Below, piece after piece: positions 24,557 through 37,105 of a stretch of 64,000 nt of DNA. Each line of letters opens with the position of its first letter. Within the stretch, counting starts at the first letter, position 1. The DNA is from Lycocorax pyrrhopterus obiensis (Eukaryota; Chordata; Aves; Passeriformes; Paradisaeidae), in the NCBI GenBank assembly GCA_014706295.1, contig JACSVZ010000007.1, positions 34,947,633-35,011,632 on the forward strand. The letters are read 5' to 3'. The notes under the pieces are model-generated. The model saw only the letters and a list, made by a program, of their open reading frames with translations. It did not search any database and was not told where the DNA came from. Made by a program: the position numbers and the translations under genes.

Positions 24557-27500
24557 TAGAGACAACTGTTTCCAAAGAAAAGCAGAACATGGAAAATAGC
24601 CCACTGGGTAAAGTACAAAAACCTCTTAAAAAGATTTTTAAGAAGACTCTTGTATTTTTTGTTATTTTACATACTACTGTCCCCATGCTGCTCCCCTTTG
24701 TACAAAAAAAAAAAAATCCCCAAAACCTCAAAAAACAAAATAACCAACCAAAAAAAACCCCTAAGCAAACAACAGCCCACAATCCTTTTCTCCTCTTTAG
24801 CTTGGTTTGTAATTAAAGTAGTTTTCAGATTAACAGACACATGCTAAAGCCTTCTAAACACTGTCATCCTACCAAAATGGATACAGTGCAGAGAAGGAAA
24901 ACTAACAGACCCAACAGCATGGGTTCTTTCACTACATGAAAGACTTTTTGACACATTAAGTCAAACATTAAGAAGCAAGACCCAAAGGTACAGCTGAAAT
25001 GTGATATGAAGCCACAAGAGAAAATAAATTTCAGTTTGGAAACATATTAAAGTTTTATTTTGGGTTCCAGGTCAAAACTGAAGAAGTAAACAAGTATGTG
25101 TAGACCGAACTGATTTTGTCCATCCTCTATAAATGCCAACAATACTACTACAAATGTACACTCCAATTTCACTCTACCAAGTACCAATTATCAACTCACA
25201 AAACTCCCAATGAACATAAGATTAAAAAAAAAAAACTGTTTAAAATATTTGTACCGGCAAACCCAAATATCTCATTGATGTGTAAGGTAAGTAGAAATCC
25301 AAAAAACTAATTAAAAAAAAAATGAAGTCAGAACTTTAGAAAGTTATTTTTATACTAAACATTAGTGGTGACCATTCAGTGCACAATAAATAGGAAGCAC
25401 TCAGCATCCAAGCGCTATAGCATGCACTGCCAAAGAATTTTGGTATTGGCTACTAGATTGTACTTACATGTCACTTTTTCTGAAAGATTAAAACCAGTGA
25501 CTCTCCTCCAGTAAGATGCAATTGCAAAAGTCTTTCTCCTCTTTCACAGGGTAAGAAATAAGCCACTATTTTCAACATTTCCAATATATAGACTAAAATG
25601 CAAGACCTTGGTTTATTTAGAGGTTGACAGATGGAACTAGGAGATAATTAGTGAAGCGTATATCACAAGAGCTGCATAAGAAGACTTCTATGTTCTATGA
25701 ACTGAGTTGGCCTTCTGAAGGGTTATTAATCCTCCCTACAGGGCCAACTGAACTGACAACTCAGGTCCTCTCAGTTAAGTTCTATGAACGGGAAATGCAT
25801 ACTGACACCTGGTTTGGAACAGATCAGCGGATTAGAGTTCAGACACTATCTCATCTAAGCTTGGTCTGCTGTGGCGCACTTCGTGAAAAACAGAATAAGA
25901 AAAAACTTCTTTCTATGAAAAGTATAAAACGCACCAAAATTGTTACACATCTACCCCATGCATCTGCTTTTCAAAACCAAGCAAAAAAAACCAATCTGAA
26001 AGAAAACACTGCCATGAAGCCAGAAATAAACCTATGTCTGTTAAAAGCACTACTGCTTGTTTCTTTGGTTTGAAGTACCTGAACAATAGGATTTTATCTG
26101 TCCAAGTAGATAGGCACGAATTATTTGGCTGAAAGTGTGTGTTTTGCCTGACTGTACTGGACCAATTTCCTACCAGAAAACAGCCAGTGAAAGTATAAAT
26201 GAGTTGACAGTACACAAAGGATAAGGTAAAAGAAACTCACACTGAGGGAAGAGTACTTTTTTTTAAAGCAATATCCATAGTGTTCCTGGACACAGTACAC
26301 TAATAACAGCCTTTGAGAGAGGAAAACCCAATTATTATCTTTTGCAGATTTTGTGTATTAGTAATACATTTATATTTATAGCCAAATTAAAAACAGGTGG
26401 AAGGAAAAAAAGAAGAGTTGTTCCCCAGATCTGGTTTTCTCCTACATTCGAAAGCTTAAGACTAAAGATATTCTGAAGCAGATAAATGCAACAGTTTGAA
26501 AGACTGCAAAAGGAGAAAAAAAACGACCAAAAAACAGGCATGAAACATATAGAAAGTTTGGCTCAGAGAGATCTAAAATCTCAAATATTTAAAGCAGTTT
26601 CACTATCTAGGACACTCAACAGTTTGAACTTGAGACACCAGATGCGCCCCCTTAGCTTCCAGCCATGCTGGGAATGTTGGTACAAGAGCTGTAACGGATG
26701 GAGCTGCTGGCTGTCTTGGTGGGTGGTTCTACAGAGAACATTAGTACCACTGCAGTCACATTTTTAAAAAAGCTCTTGCATTTATCAGGAGAGGAAAAAT
26801 ACAATGTTACAGTAATGCAAAAAAGCCCTAAAACACGTTGGTACCTGGAGGACAGATAATTCTCCAAACTAGGATAAATACAGTAGGATCACTTTAAAGA
26901 GGAGACGGGTAAAAAAAAAAGAAAAAGGCACTAAGAACAGACTGGGTATGAAGAAATGCTGAAAAATCCCCAACAATCTGCATGTAGAGAGAACTGATAC
27001 TACAAGCAGCACTATAACACCTCTAAGGTTTGTTCCTACTATTGTCACTATGTATTCATTCCAAAATGCAATGAGAGGGGCGTATTTTAAAGTGGATGAA
27101 CTGCTCATTACATCTCCCTGTACTAAACTCTTCTAACTGATTTTCAGCTTTCCTGTAGTAGGAATTGAGGTGCAGACCAGCATACCATAAAGCAAATTTG
27201 GTACCTGGCAAGACTGTTACAACGTGAAAAAACCCACAAAAAATACAGGCAGGTTTTCTAAAACTATGTATTTGAATTTATGAACTTTAAACACAAGCAG
27301 ATCTGAAGACATGCACAACCTGAAAAATGAAATCTGACAGTGCAGCTTTTTTGTCTCATGACATCTCATCTCGTGACTGACTTTTTTCAGTCCTTTGCGG
27401 TGCATTGGAGGTAACAGAGTGGATAACATATACCACACTTTATGTTTTACAAGAAACTCTGGAAACACATTTGATATGGAAAATGCACTTGATTTCTTCC

Positions 27501-28435
27501 AGCCAGACACCAGAAGGTTCAAACAAGACCAGATGAAAATAATTGTTCTGGTTTGTTTAAAACTGAGGACCCCAAACGAGGCTACTTCTTGTATCTGCTG
27601 TAATCTGTTGAGAAGGCTCAGGACACCTGCTGCCTAAATCATGAGAAAATAGGCAATCTGTGTTCACTTTTATATATCCATTGCCACACCTAAACTGAAG
27701 CAGAACACATCAGGTCCACCCACTCTACAGCAGGATACAGAAATGTGCCAGATAAAGCCACGTCCATCCAGTAGTTCCAGAATGCATATGTAACAGCCAC
27801 CACTGAAAAGCAAAATAAGATTCAAATACCAACTTTAATAAGTAAGACTTGACTGTGGGATTTCCTCATGAGGGAGATTCCTCTGGAAAGCTAAAATCAA
27901 ATTCAATTTCTCTCACAGCATAATATTGTTCCAATCTTGCCCTACTACACTGCTAAATTTTGGAAGAGACAACCACCTAATTTATGATTGAACAGAGATA
28001 CTTTTGTCAATACTTAGCAGGAGCAACTATAAAACCAAGTTGTTTTTTTCTTGATAGAACCTTTCATCTCTCACTAAATGTCTTGCATTTACCAGCAACC
28101 TAGTTCTTATGTATTGTACTTGTCATTCAAAGCAAACTAAATTCAGGACTAACAGATATATCCAAACTCAATCTTCAGGGAAAAAAATGTCTGCTGGTAT
28201 ACGTGACAGCCTCAGAAAGCACCCAGCATGTTGAAAGAGATTTAATCTGAATCTAATATTTTGCTCTTTCTGCAGAAAAGTTTTTGCTGCTTGTACCAAT
28301 TCCATCATGAAACTTTAAAGAAGCTCTTGTACACAGCACTCAGATTACGACGACATTCCTCATTTCACAACAGACTGAGATTACTTTGCCAAAACACACC
28401 AGAGTTCCTTCACTGCTGCCTGCTCATTTATACAA

Positions 28436-29300
28436 TTCAGAATCACAGAAATTAATCTGACCTCTCAAGGTCACTTAGTCAAACCCCTGCTCAAAGTGGG
28501 GCAAACATCATCATTCAGTGAGGTTGCTTAATTGCAAAAGATAGTAAAATCAAATGCAGAACTTCACTTCCCATGGTGATTTTTTCCTTTCCTCTCCCCT
28601 CCCCTTCTCTTCCTCTTCTCTTTAACTAATTGGGGTTTCCCCAACTGTAACTTGTCACTTTTGCCTTCTAGTTTTCTACTGTACACATCTAAGAAGAATG
28701 TAGTTCTACCGTCTACAGCCATGAAAAATTTAGGAAACGGAAGGCTGCAAATAGATCCCTCTCCTCAGCCTTGTCTTCTCTTTTGATCTTTTCTAAACAA
28801 ACCTGCTTCCTTAGAGTCTCCTCCTGTCATTAAGCTACAGCTTCCTAAATAACTTAATTGACTGATGCTGGACTCTCAAGTGTAGCAGTATGCACCTTAA
28901 ACCAGGAGACTGAAAGTGGGTTTCCAGATGCAGTCACGCATGCCCAGCTGAAGGGAATAATCACCCCTGCTGATCTGCAGGTTATGCTCCAGCTAATGAA
29001 GCTCAACATGCAGACCATCTTTGCTGCTGCAGTAGTGGGCCACTGACCCCTGTCCAGCCTGGTTTTCCCATGAGGCTGCTCCAGACCTGACCAGGCAGCA
29101 CTCCACCCCAAGCAGTGGATTATTCCAGGCCAGGTGCAGGATTTCACACTTGTCTTGGCCGAACATCAGCAAGTCCCTTCCTGTTGCCCCATTTCCACAT
29201 CTAGAGACAGCTTATTAAAAGTCCTACCTCCCTCCCCTCCAATCCTGTATCACCTGCAAACCTCAGGGAAGCATAGCACATTCTGTTATCCTAGTAATGG
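28436..29300 (-). mobile_element. Old, heavily decayed CR1 LINE
   Basis: Seen: the left end on the plus strand (aatcacagaaattaatctgacctctc, split here as aatcacagaaatta and ctgacctctcaaggtcac, then aaacccctgctcaaagtggg) is a clear CR1 3' end in reverse. Further right, weak matches to CR1 reverse sequence appear: ggctgcaaatagatccc with cctcagccttgtcttctc, then ccaggtgcaggatttcacac, then cctgtatcacctgcaaac. Inference: one long minus-strand CR1 copy, interrupted by a pyrimidine tract and mutations. The boundary at 29300 is approximate, and the 28860-29050 part is less certain. Confidence 0.6.
28580..28623 (+). repeat. 44-base pure pyrimidine tract
   Basis: The plus strand holds an unbroken run of T and C (mixed TTTCC, CCCTCC and TTCTC blocks), so the minus, gene-sense strand is purine-only. 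It is embedded in the decayed CR1 region. Such tracts can form triplex structures. Confidence 0.85.
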
Positions 29301-32300
29301 GAAAGGACATGAACTAGGACTGGCTCCAGGACCAGCTTCCACACCCACCATGCCACCAGCAGCTATCCAGTTAGACACTGAACCACTGAGGAGACAGACT
29401 CAGGTCTTTGAACCCCATGGTCCTCTCAGCTCTTTCCCTCACCTCATAGTCCACCTCTCCTATCCAAATTACCCTATCTGCCTACAAGGACAGCAAAAGC
29501 TGTGCTGCTACACTGCTCCATGACTCTATTCCCATGTAAGTGAGTGATATTAGATTTACTTGAGTATTCATAAATTCCTTTACAGCATTAATTTACTGCT
29601 GTAATGTAGAACAGTGAGCTAGAGATATTCTGTCTTTTGGTGTCAGTTTTACATAATACATAATTTTTACCCTCACCAATGTTTTACTTTTAGCATAATT
29701 ATTGAAAGCTCAGGGTCTTAAACACTTAGAATCAGACCAATTCTGTAATGCCAAACATAGTGTCTAAGGGCCTAGCACTGAGCAGATTTGCAAATTAAAT
29801 TTGATTTGCAATTTTCAATTTAAGTCATTTTTACATAAGCTTATAGTGAGATCTTGAATGGACTCTAAAAATACATAGAAATTACATACTTACTACTCAG
29901 AAATAATTCTGTTATTCCACTTAACTGCCCTCTTGGTGTCAGCATTTACTTCCAATCAAATTCTATATTCTTAACATTTATGCCAGTCATTTTTACTGTG
30001 CTGACCACTCTGTAAAAACTGCAAGCACTTTAAAGTAGGGGAATAAAGTAAAAGAAAAAACCCACAGTATTTCTACAAGATTATACATTTTTCCTCTTCT
30101 CTCCATTCAAAATTAAACTCATACCAAGAAAAAGAAGAATCTCCAAACACCAGTACTAACAACTGGACTTTCAACACATACAAAACAATTGTATGAAATT
30201 TATTTTTCTTGTGTGGAATTTATTACTTGGCAACTTACATGCATTTTTGTATTTCCAGTTACCTTTGTGAACAGGGTTTTTTTTGTCAGTTGGTTATGAC
30301 TTCTTGAGAGTTTTTTTTCTTATTCTTTGCTTTACATACCCCTAACACAGAAAATTCCCATCCTGAAAGAAAAGCTCTTCTGTCTCATCTGATGTTTTAT
30401 GTATAGTAGAGCATTTGCTTGATTTTTCTGTCCTCTAATACACAGTACTAATATAATCTATTATTCTAAGCCTCACTGCTTGTAAATTTGCTGTTAATAG
30501 CTTCTCCCCACTTCACAGTTACAGCCAAGAATCACCATGAGTGTTGGCCTATCTGCTGCCTAGTCCATGAAGGCTGTCCTGTAATGAACCCGTTAAGAGT
30601 AATCCATACACACTCATTGATAAAACCAGACAAATGGTGCAGCAAAGAATAAAATCTGTTATCTTTATCGTAAATTGCTTAGTTTAAATGTATCAATGTG
30701 TTTTTCAAGGGCTTGGAACTACATTAAAATTTGACATTTAAGACATGAACAGAATGGCTTGAACTCAAGCTACAGTAGCGGCAATAATACGGCCACAGGT
30801 TTTTCAGCTTCCTTAAGCCTTTACCCTTCGTGAAATAAAATTCTTTCAAAGCTTGCCAAAAGTCTTGGACATATTAAACCTTTACAGTAGTAGCTACTGA
30901 GACCAGCAGCTAGTCATGTTCTCTTCGAAAGACAATAACTGGCCTTTTCAAAATAAAAAAGTCCAATGTAAAATTATTTTACAAAATATTTAATGAAAAC
31001 ACAGTTGCATTACTTAAATTATTAACAGCTGCAGACAAAAAAATTGGACTGTGTCCTGAGTGATACCTTTGCAGAGCAAATCAGTATCACTGCAACACAT
31101 GCACTCATATTCAGCTTTGGCAATTCAGAAAGTAAATTCTGAACACTGATCAGAAGTTACATCAAAGCACTTCCCCTAAGATATTCCATGAACTATTTTT
31201 GCTTATCCTACATTAATTAAGGCTATATTTTAGAAGATACTTAGAGATTTTACCACAGCCTAGGTCTCTTTGTTGTCAATCTCTATACTAGAGCAAAATT
31301 TGCACGTGTACAAACGTATAAAGTTAATTATTGTCCAAGATTTTTATATTCTTCCAATAGTCTAAAAATAGCTTTTCCAGTGAAACCATCATAAAGTAAA
31401 CTGACACTACTTTCTTCACCTCCTATTACTAGTACTGTGTATTTTCATTGCGGATTAGGAAAAATTTTCTGGTATATCAATTAATGACACAGATTTTAAG
31501 TTGATGTAAGAAAAAAAGTTTACTGCCCAACATCCTTTGAAATCACATGTGCCATGTGATCAAACAATGAACCAAGAACTAAAGTCATAAAATGCAGAAT
31601 GTAACTTACATGCATTGACTTTTGACCTTAAAAGCATTAAGAAAGAAAGTGGTATACTTATAGATCAATGGCAGACATAGCTACTTTTTTAACTTAACAT
31701 TCCAAAATTATGTGATGAGAGCTGACCAACAAAAAAAGGGTCAAAACTTTCTGAAGAAAATAACCTTCCTTTAAAGTTGCAGGTTTTGTCAATTAGGTTA
31801 AGCTTCAACAGCTTTGTCCAGTAATTTACATTACAAAATTGATCCCTCAAAAGTACTCATTTTAGTGAATAACGCTTTCATAATTCCACAGAAAAAACAT
31901 GACAGTGTTGATTCAGATTAAAAAAATTAAAATACTGTGAAATTGTAAGTTTCTGGGGTATCACTATCAATATATTAAAAGCAGAGCTAACTTAACAAAA
32001 TATACCTTATTTTACTGAGAACTTTATCTACCAAAGACAGAAGACATGAAGTCCCTTTCCACAGACTGTGATATATTATGCAGTCTGTCCAGCTGGTCAA
32101 CAGGCCATCAAGAGGTGTGAGTCCCTATCCAATTCTAATTTACACCCATGGCCTTTGTATCCACTCATCAGCTGATGCAATCAATACCAATCCTTGTATG
32201 ACTGTCCATACTGAGGACTTAAGATCAGATATTTTACAGATTTAAGAAGCAAAAGAACAACAAAGTTCAGGCAAATCAGGAAGAGAAGTAACTTCAGTGT

Positions 32301-35300
32301 CATTAGCAGTTCCAGTTGGTGTTGTTTAAAATTTATTAAGAATCCTCAAATTAAAAAAAAAAAGTCCTGGAGAACAGTTAGGAAATAAATGTAAGCATTA
32401 CAAGCAATCTATTTATAGTTTTTAATGCCTAAATGCCACTTGAAGAGTTGAACAAGGACTTACTTCAGAGAAGAGTGACATCATGTGAAAGCCAAAAAAT
32501 CACCATTTCTAGTAAACAGGTTTTAGACCGTTCTCCTCTGCCCCTTACCCCAACCACCTCTATTTAGATGGGTTTGATTTTTTTTTCATTTTTAGCCCGG
32601 ATACACATTTTGAAGTTATGCCAAAAATTAGGCAAAATGCATATCTTATCTTCTTGAAACACAACATTTTCTATATTCTAAGTATAACATCCTTTTATGT
32701 TCTTTCTGAATATGGAGAATTTAACACTTAATTATCTGTGCTTCCTTTGCTCCCTGCTCCTCTCGGCTTGGTTAAAGAACTTACTAAGACTTCATAGCCA
32801 CAATAAGAGGCTTCTTTTCTCAGTGCAACTGTATTAAGACCACTCTGATCTACATAAGAAAAAAACCCCTTTAATATTCTTGTACAATAACTTTTTCTCA
32901 TGCAGACACAATTTTGCAGACTCAAGAGTGACTATTTTAGCTTGGAAGTTAGCTACACTGCTGAATCTTTTATGAACAAGGCATTATTGGTACCACAGCA
33001 ACAAACCCATATAACTCCACTTAAAAAGTTCAAGCTTAGAAGCAAAACCAGAAATACGAAACCACGTAAATGAATCAGAAGGTTTGTAAAGACTGTGCTA
33101 TCATCAATTTTAAAAGGAATCACTGACCATTTCAACAAAATATATTATCCAGTACTAAAAAGGGAAGAAATATAAAATGGAGAGAAGATTAAATAATCAT
33201 TATCTGACAAAGATGGACTCAACGTGGCTAAAGGAAAATGCTGAGCAGTGAAAAGAACACTGTAAAAGTCTAAAGCATACTGGTATAAGCAAGTGAAAGT
33301 CTCATTTCAAACCAAAGGTTATTTACTTTACTGGGCTCAGCTCTACGCAGTTTCACGAAGTGGGGCTGGGAGATCCAGGATTGCAGCCCATCTATCACTG
33401 CTCCTCAATGCTTAGAGCTGCACATTTGTATTACACACCAGTACTGTCTGCACAGTTCAGACCTGTAACACTTCCCTTTCCTATCAGAGCACTGCGACAA
33501 CGGTATGACAATCTTCTTAAGGCAAGATAAAACGAGAACAGACAAGGAGCTTTGTCACAATCTATTTTCTCCTAATGGTTCTCTTCCGTGCCATTTCCCA
33601 ACCAGCCAGGCCCAGACATCAAGAGATAACTGGATCAGAGCTTCATGTCTCTGCCCCATGTTTCAGGAGAAAACAGCTCCAGGCGACTGTTATACACATG
33701 GCCTATGGCTAATATTTGTTGTTTGTATAAATTGAGGACAATTCCATCCACGCAGTGTCAAACTGTGTCCTGCTTCAGAAATAAATAACTGCTTTGATTT
33801 GATCAGCCTGGAAAAACACACGGCATTGCATCCAGACCTGTTTTATTATTAAGATTTACATCTTGTGGTTGGCTCTTTCAATGCTAGGAATCAATTTTTT
33901 GTACATATAAGATCTAAACAACGAATCACTTTAATGTTTTGTTTCTTTCAGATAAGCACCCATCTTAAGGAGACAGAGGTAATTCAAAGCAAGCCAAATG
34001 TGGTGCCTTTATAGCTGGCTTCTCTGCCCTCTACCCACCAAGAAAATACAGTGCACTTCCAGACCTTTTCGTCCTAGAAAACTCAGACATAGTATTTATT
34101 GAATTCCTTTGAAACTAAAAAAATAAAACAAATTGTTGCTGAAGAATTTCTATTAGAGAGGGGGAAAAGTGTTCACTCTTTTACCAGAGGAGCAATAAAA
34201 AAAAATTTTAAAAAAATTAAGAAATATCACAAATTAGTCCCTGCAAAGACAAACATATTCAACAAACCTTTATTTTGCTTTCTTTTGCATACTAGAACCT
34301 TACTGAATAAATACATTTCAGATAGAGTTATAAGCTGGAGACAGAATCGAAATGTAAAAAGCGCTTATTAAAAAATACTAAAATCTGTGTACTTAAAAAA
34401 AACCACAGGGTTTGCTTCACGCTATAAAGACTTGTTTTCACAGCTTTGAAAAATTTACAGTAAGAGCATATTTTCAACAGCTATCATAATTTGTGCAGGT
34501 CTGACCGTGTGAAGGTTGTAAATCAGTTGGATATTTCCAAATCCCAAGACTGTAGCAATAAAGCTATCACATCATATAATTTGCTCTGGAGTGAAATTTA
34601 AGAGACATTTCCTAGAAACACAAGTTTTAAAAAATTACCAGTATACAATGGCTTACTTACCTAAGCACACATTAATAGTAGCAGTTAGACATAAGACCTT
34701 AAAAAGGAGGGAAAGGGGGAAGGGGAAAAAAAACCCCACAGCCCATCCTACAGGCTAATTCTCCTAATGAGAAACCTTACATTGTTTTGCAAATACTAAT
34801 TTCCACTACCTTTTCCATCTGGTAGCTATTCCCAGTTAGTGACCCATTGCAAATACAGCCGTTTCAGCTTACGCTCACTCAGAACAGCATTCTGCCGCTA
34901 GGTAAGATGCTCTACTGAAACCAAAGTTATTGTTCTTCACCTCAAAATACATAAATAGAAGATCAAGAATAGGACCCCTCACTTTAAGAGATTTAACTCC
35001 CCATTCCATCTTTTCACATGATCGTTTGAGAACTCAAAAGAGTTAGTTAAAATTATGTATTAAAACCATTATGGCACTCTTGAGTTCTCCCTTACCCGGC
35101 ACTGTTTCTGTCACTGGCTTTTCAAGAAGCAACAACTTGTCTTTCAAAACTTAAGTATCTGTTCATGAAACAGTAAATGGGACATCAGAATACCTGAGAA
35201 CCACTGGGACACAGTAATTAGTACCTATCATTTGATTTGCCTAACTACTGCAAGAGCTGTTCATAACACTTGCTGCAAAATCTCCCGTGGCGTCAACAAG

Positions 35301-37052
35301 AGACACTCACTGAACCCTTCTGTCCTCCCTTAAGAAGCTTGAGAAAACTGAAATGGTTTGCTCTTGCATGAACTAAAACTTAAATCCACAAAGATTACCT
35401 ATGAATCTGAAAAAGGTTTTGTGTGTTAGAGACAGCTATGTACAAGCAGCACATTGCTGCATCAGCTGGTTTAACAGCTCTTAAGCAAACACATCTGCAT
35501 CCCAGTCTTGGTTTCCAGACTGACTCTATCACAGCTATAAAGAATATGCTATCTGATACTAAAAGAAATGAGCACTACCCAAGAAAATTTAGATGCTATA
35601 GGGACAGGTATTCAAGTACTTAATAATTTGGCACTGCTAGAAGTGCAGGGGTGTGTCCCTATTAGCATGTCAGGACAGAAAATGACGGTAATGAGGCCTT
35701 CAAAAGGCTCTTTAGAAGTCAATTTAGCCTTGTCAGAGATTTACTGAATGTGGTATAATTGCAAAGACTGCCAACACAAGAAGTTGAATGTGATCCAGAA
35801 TATAGCTATAGAAACTACAACGTCAGGGAAAGAAAGCAAAGGCATTTGGCCTAAAAGGATACAAGGACTAAAATTACAGGGGAAGGGAGCAGAGCAGCCT
35901 TATCCCATTTGAAGGTTTTTGTCTTAATGTCTTGCTCCCCTTAGTCAAACTCAGCAGCATGATGCACAAGAAATACAGTAATGATGAACAGACTTTTAAA
36001 AGAAGCTTCTCAACAGCTTACAAATGCTCAAGGATTACTGGACAATACCACGGGAATAGTAAGATCTCTAGGTTTTAATTACAGTTTAAAGGGACGTCTG
36101 CTTCAGTTGTATTTTATGTGCCAAGTTAGGCTGGAACATTCCCTCATTCCCTCATTAACAGGTATTCAATATGACTCGCAAAAGTATAAGAACATAATTA
36201 GGATCAGATTACTTTAGAGCAAATAATTAAACCACATCAATTTATCTTAAGGAGGGCAGAAATGCAGCATCATCCAAGGGATGTTTCATAGCTACAACAC
36301 CCCCACATGCCAGGCATTTAAGAAAGGATCTAAAAAAGGGGCAGAAATATTTCCACCCTTCTGTGCTGGTCAAATTATCCAGACATAAGAGTTATTCAGT
36401 TCATTTTAAAAAGACCTTGCAGAAAGGTCACCCATGCATCTTCCCACCCATGGGAACACACACACATTAACATCATACTTCCATGAAAAAGGGTCCTATC
36501 TGATGCAATACTTCTGCTTTAGAAAGAAGCAGTCCTTTACTTATATCCCACCATAAGATACTCACAAGGATTAGAATGTAAGAAAGAAAAGAAAAATAAT
36601 TCTATATGTTCTCCCCAACTCACCTGATGCTGCCAATCAGAATCAACATTTCCCCTTAGAAAGATAAGGATATATTATACATCTATTTTTGCAATACATA
36701 AAATACTATCTTAATTAATAGCAATGAATATAAAAATGAAGATTTGAGACTATCAACAATGTTGATATTTAATAAGTCTTCAATCACTGGCAAATAAAGT
36801 ACAAAAGTTTGAGGAAATAAATCACATATTTCACGTAAATCAAGTAAAAATAAATGCCTTATGACAGATATCCTCTTTACAATGGGCTAGCCATCTCTGA
36901 GGCTTAGGTGACTGAGCCAGAACTTATTTGGGTTGTGAGCAGTTAATTCTGTTGCTGAGAACGCTGTGCTGCTTGTGAACATATCCTTCATGTAATGGGC
37001 TGTCACATCACTCAGCTTCCTGTGAATGTATACCCTAGTATATGTAACTGAT

Positions 37053-37105
37053 TCTAACCTGGTCTTGAACGCTTCCAGGGACGGGGCATCCACAACTTCT
37101 CTGGA
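37053..37105 (-). mobile_element. CR1 internal fragment (~50 bases)
   Basis: The plus strand has aacctggtcttgaacgcttcc and gggcatccacaacttctctgg (each given in part), the reverse of a CR1 3' region. On the minus strand this translates as SREVVDAPSLEAFKTRLE, the typical C-terminus of CR1 ORF2. No terminal repeat is visible on either side. Confidence 0.75.

Noticed and set aside
24475..24816. 113-codon plus-strand open frame
   Set aside because: It is the antisense shadow of the CR1 ORF2 remnant, then an A-rich tract giving Lys/Pro-rich sequence.
25651..26073. 140-codon open frame on the plus strand, the longest outside CR1
   Set aside because: No recognisable domain or family, low-complexity Lys-rich tail, antisense within an intron, no splice or promoter context. 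Treated as chance.
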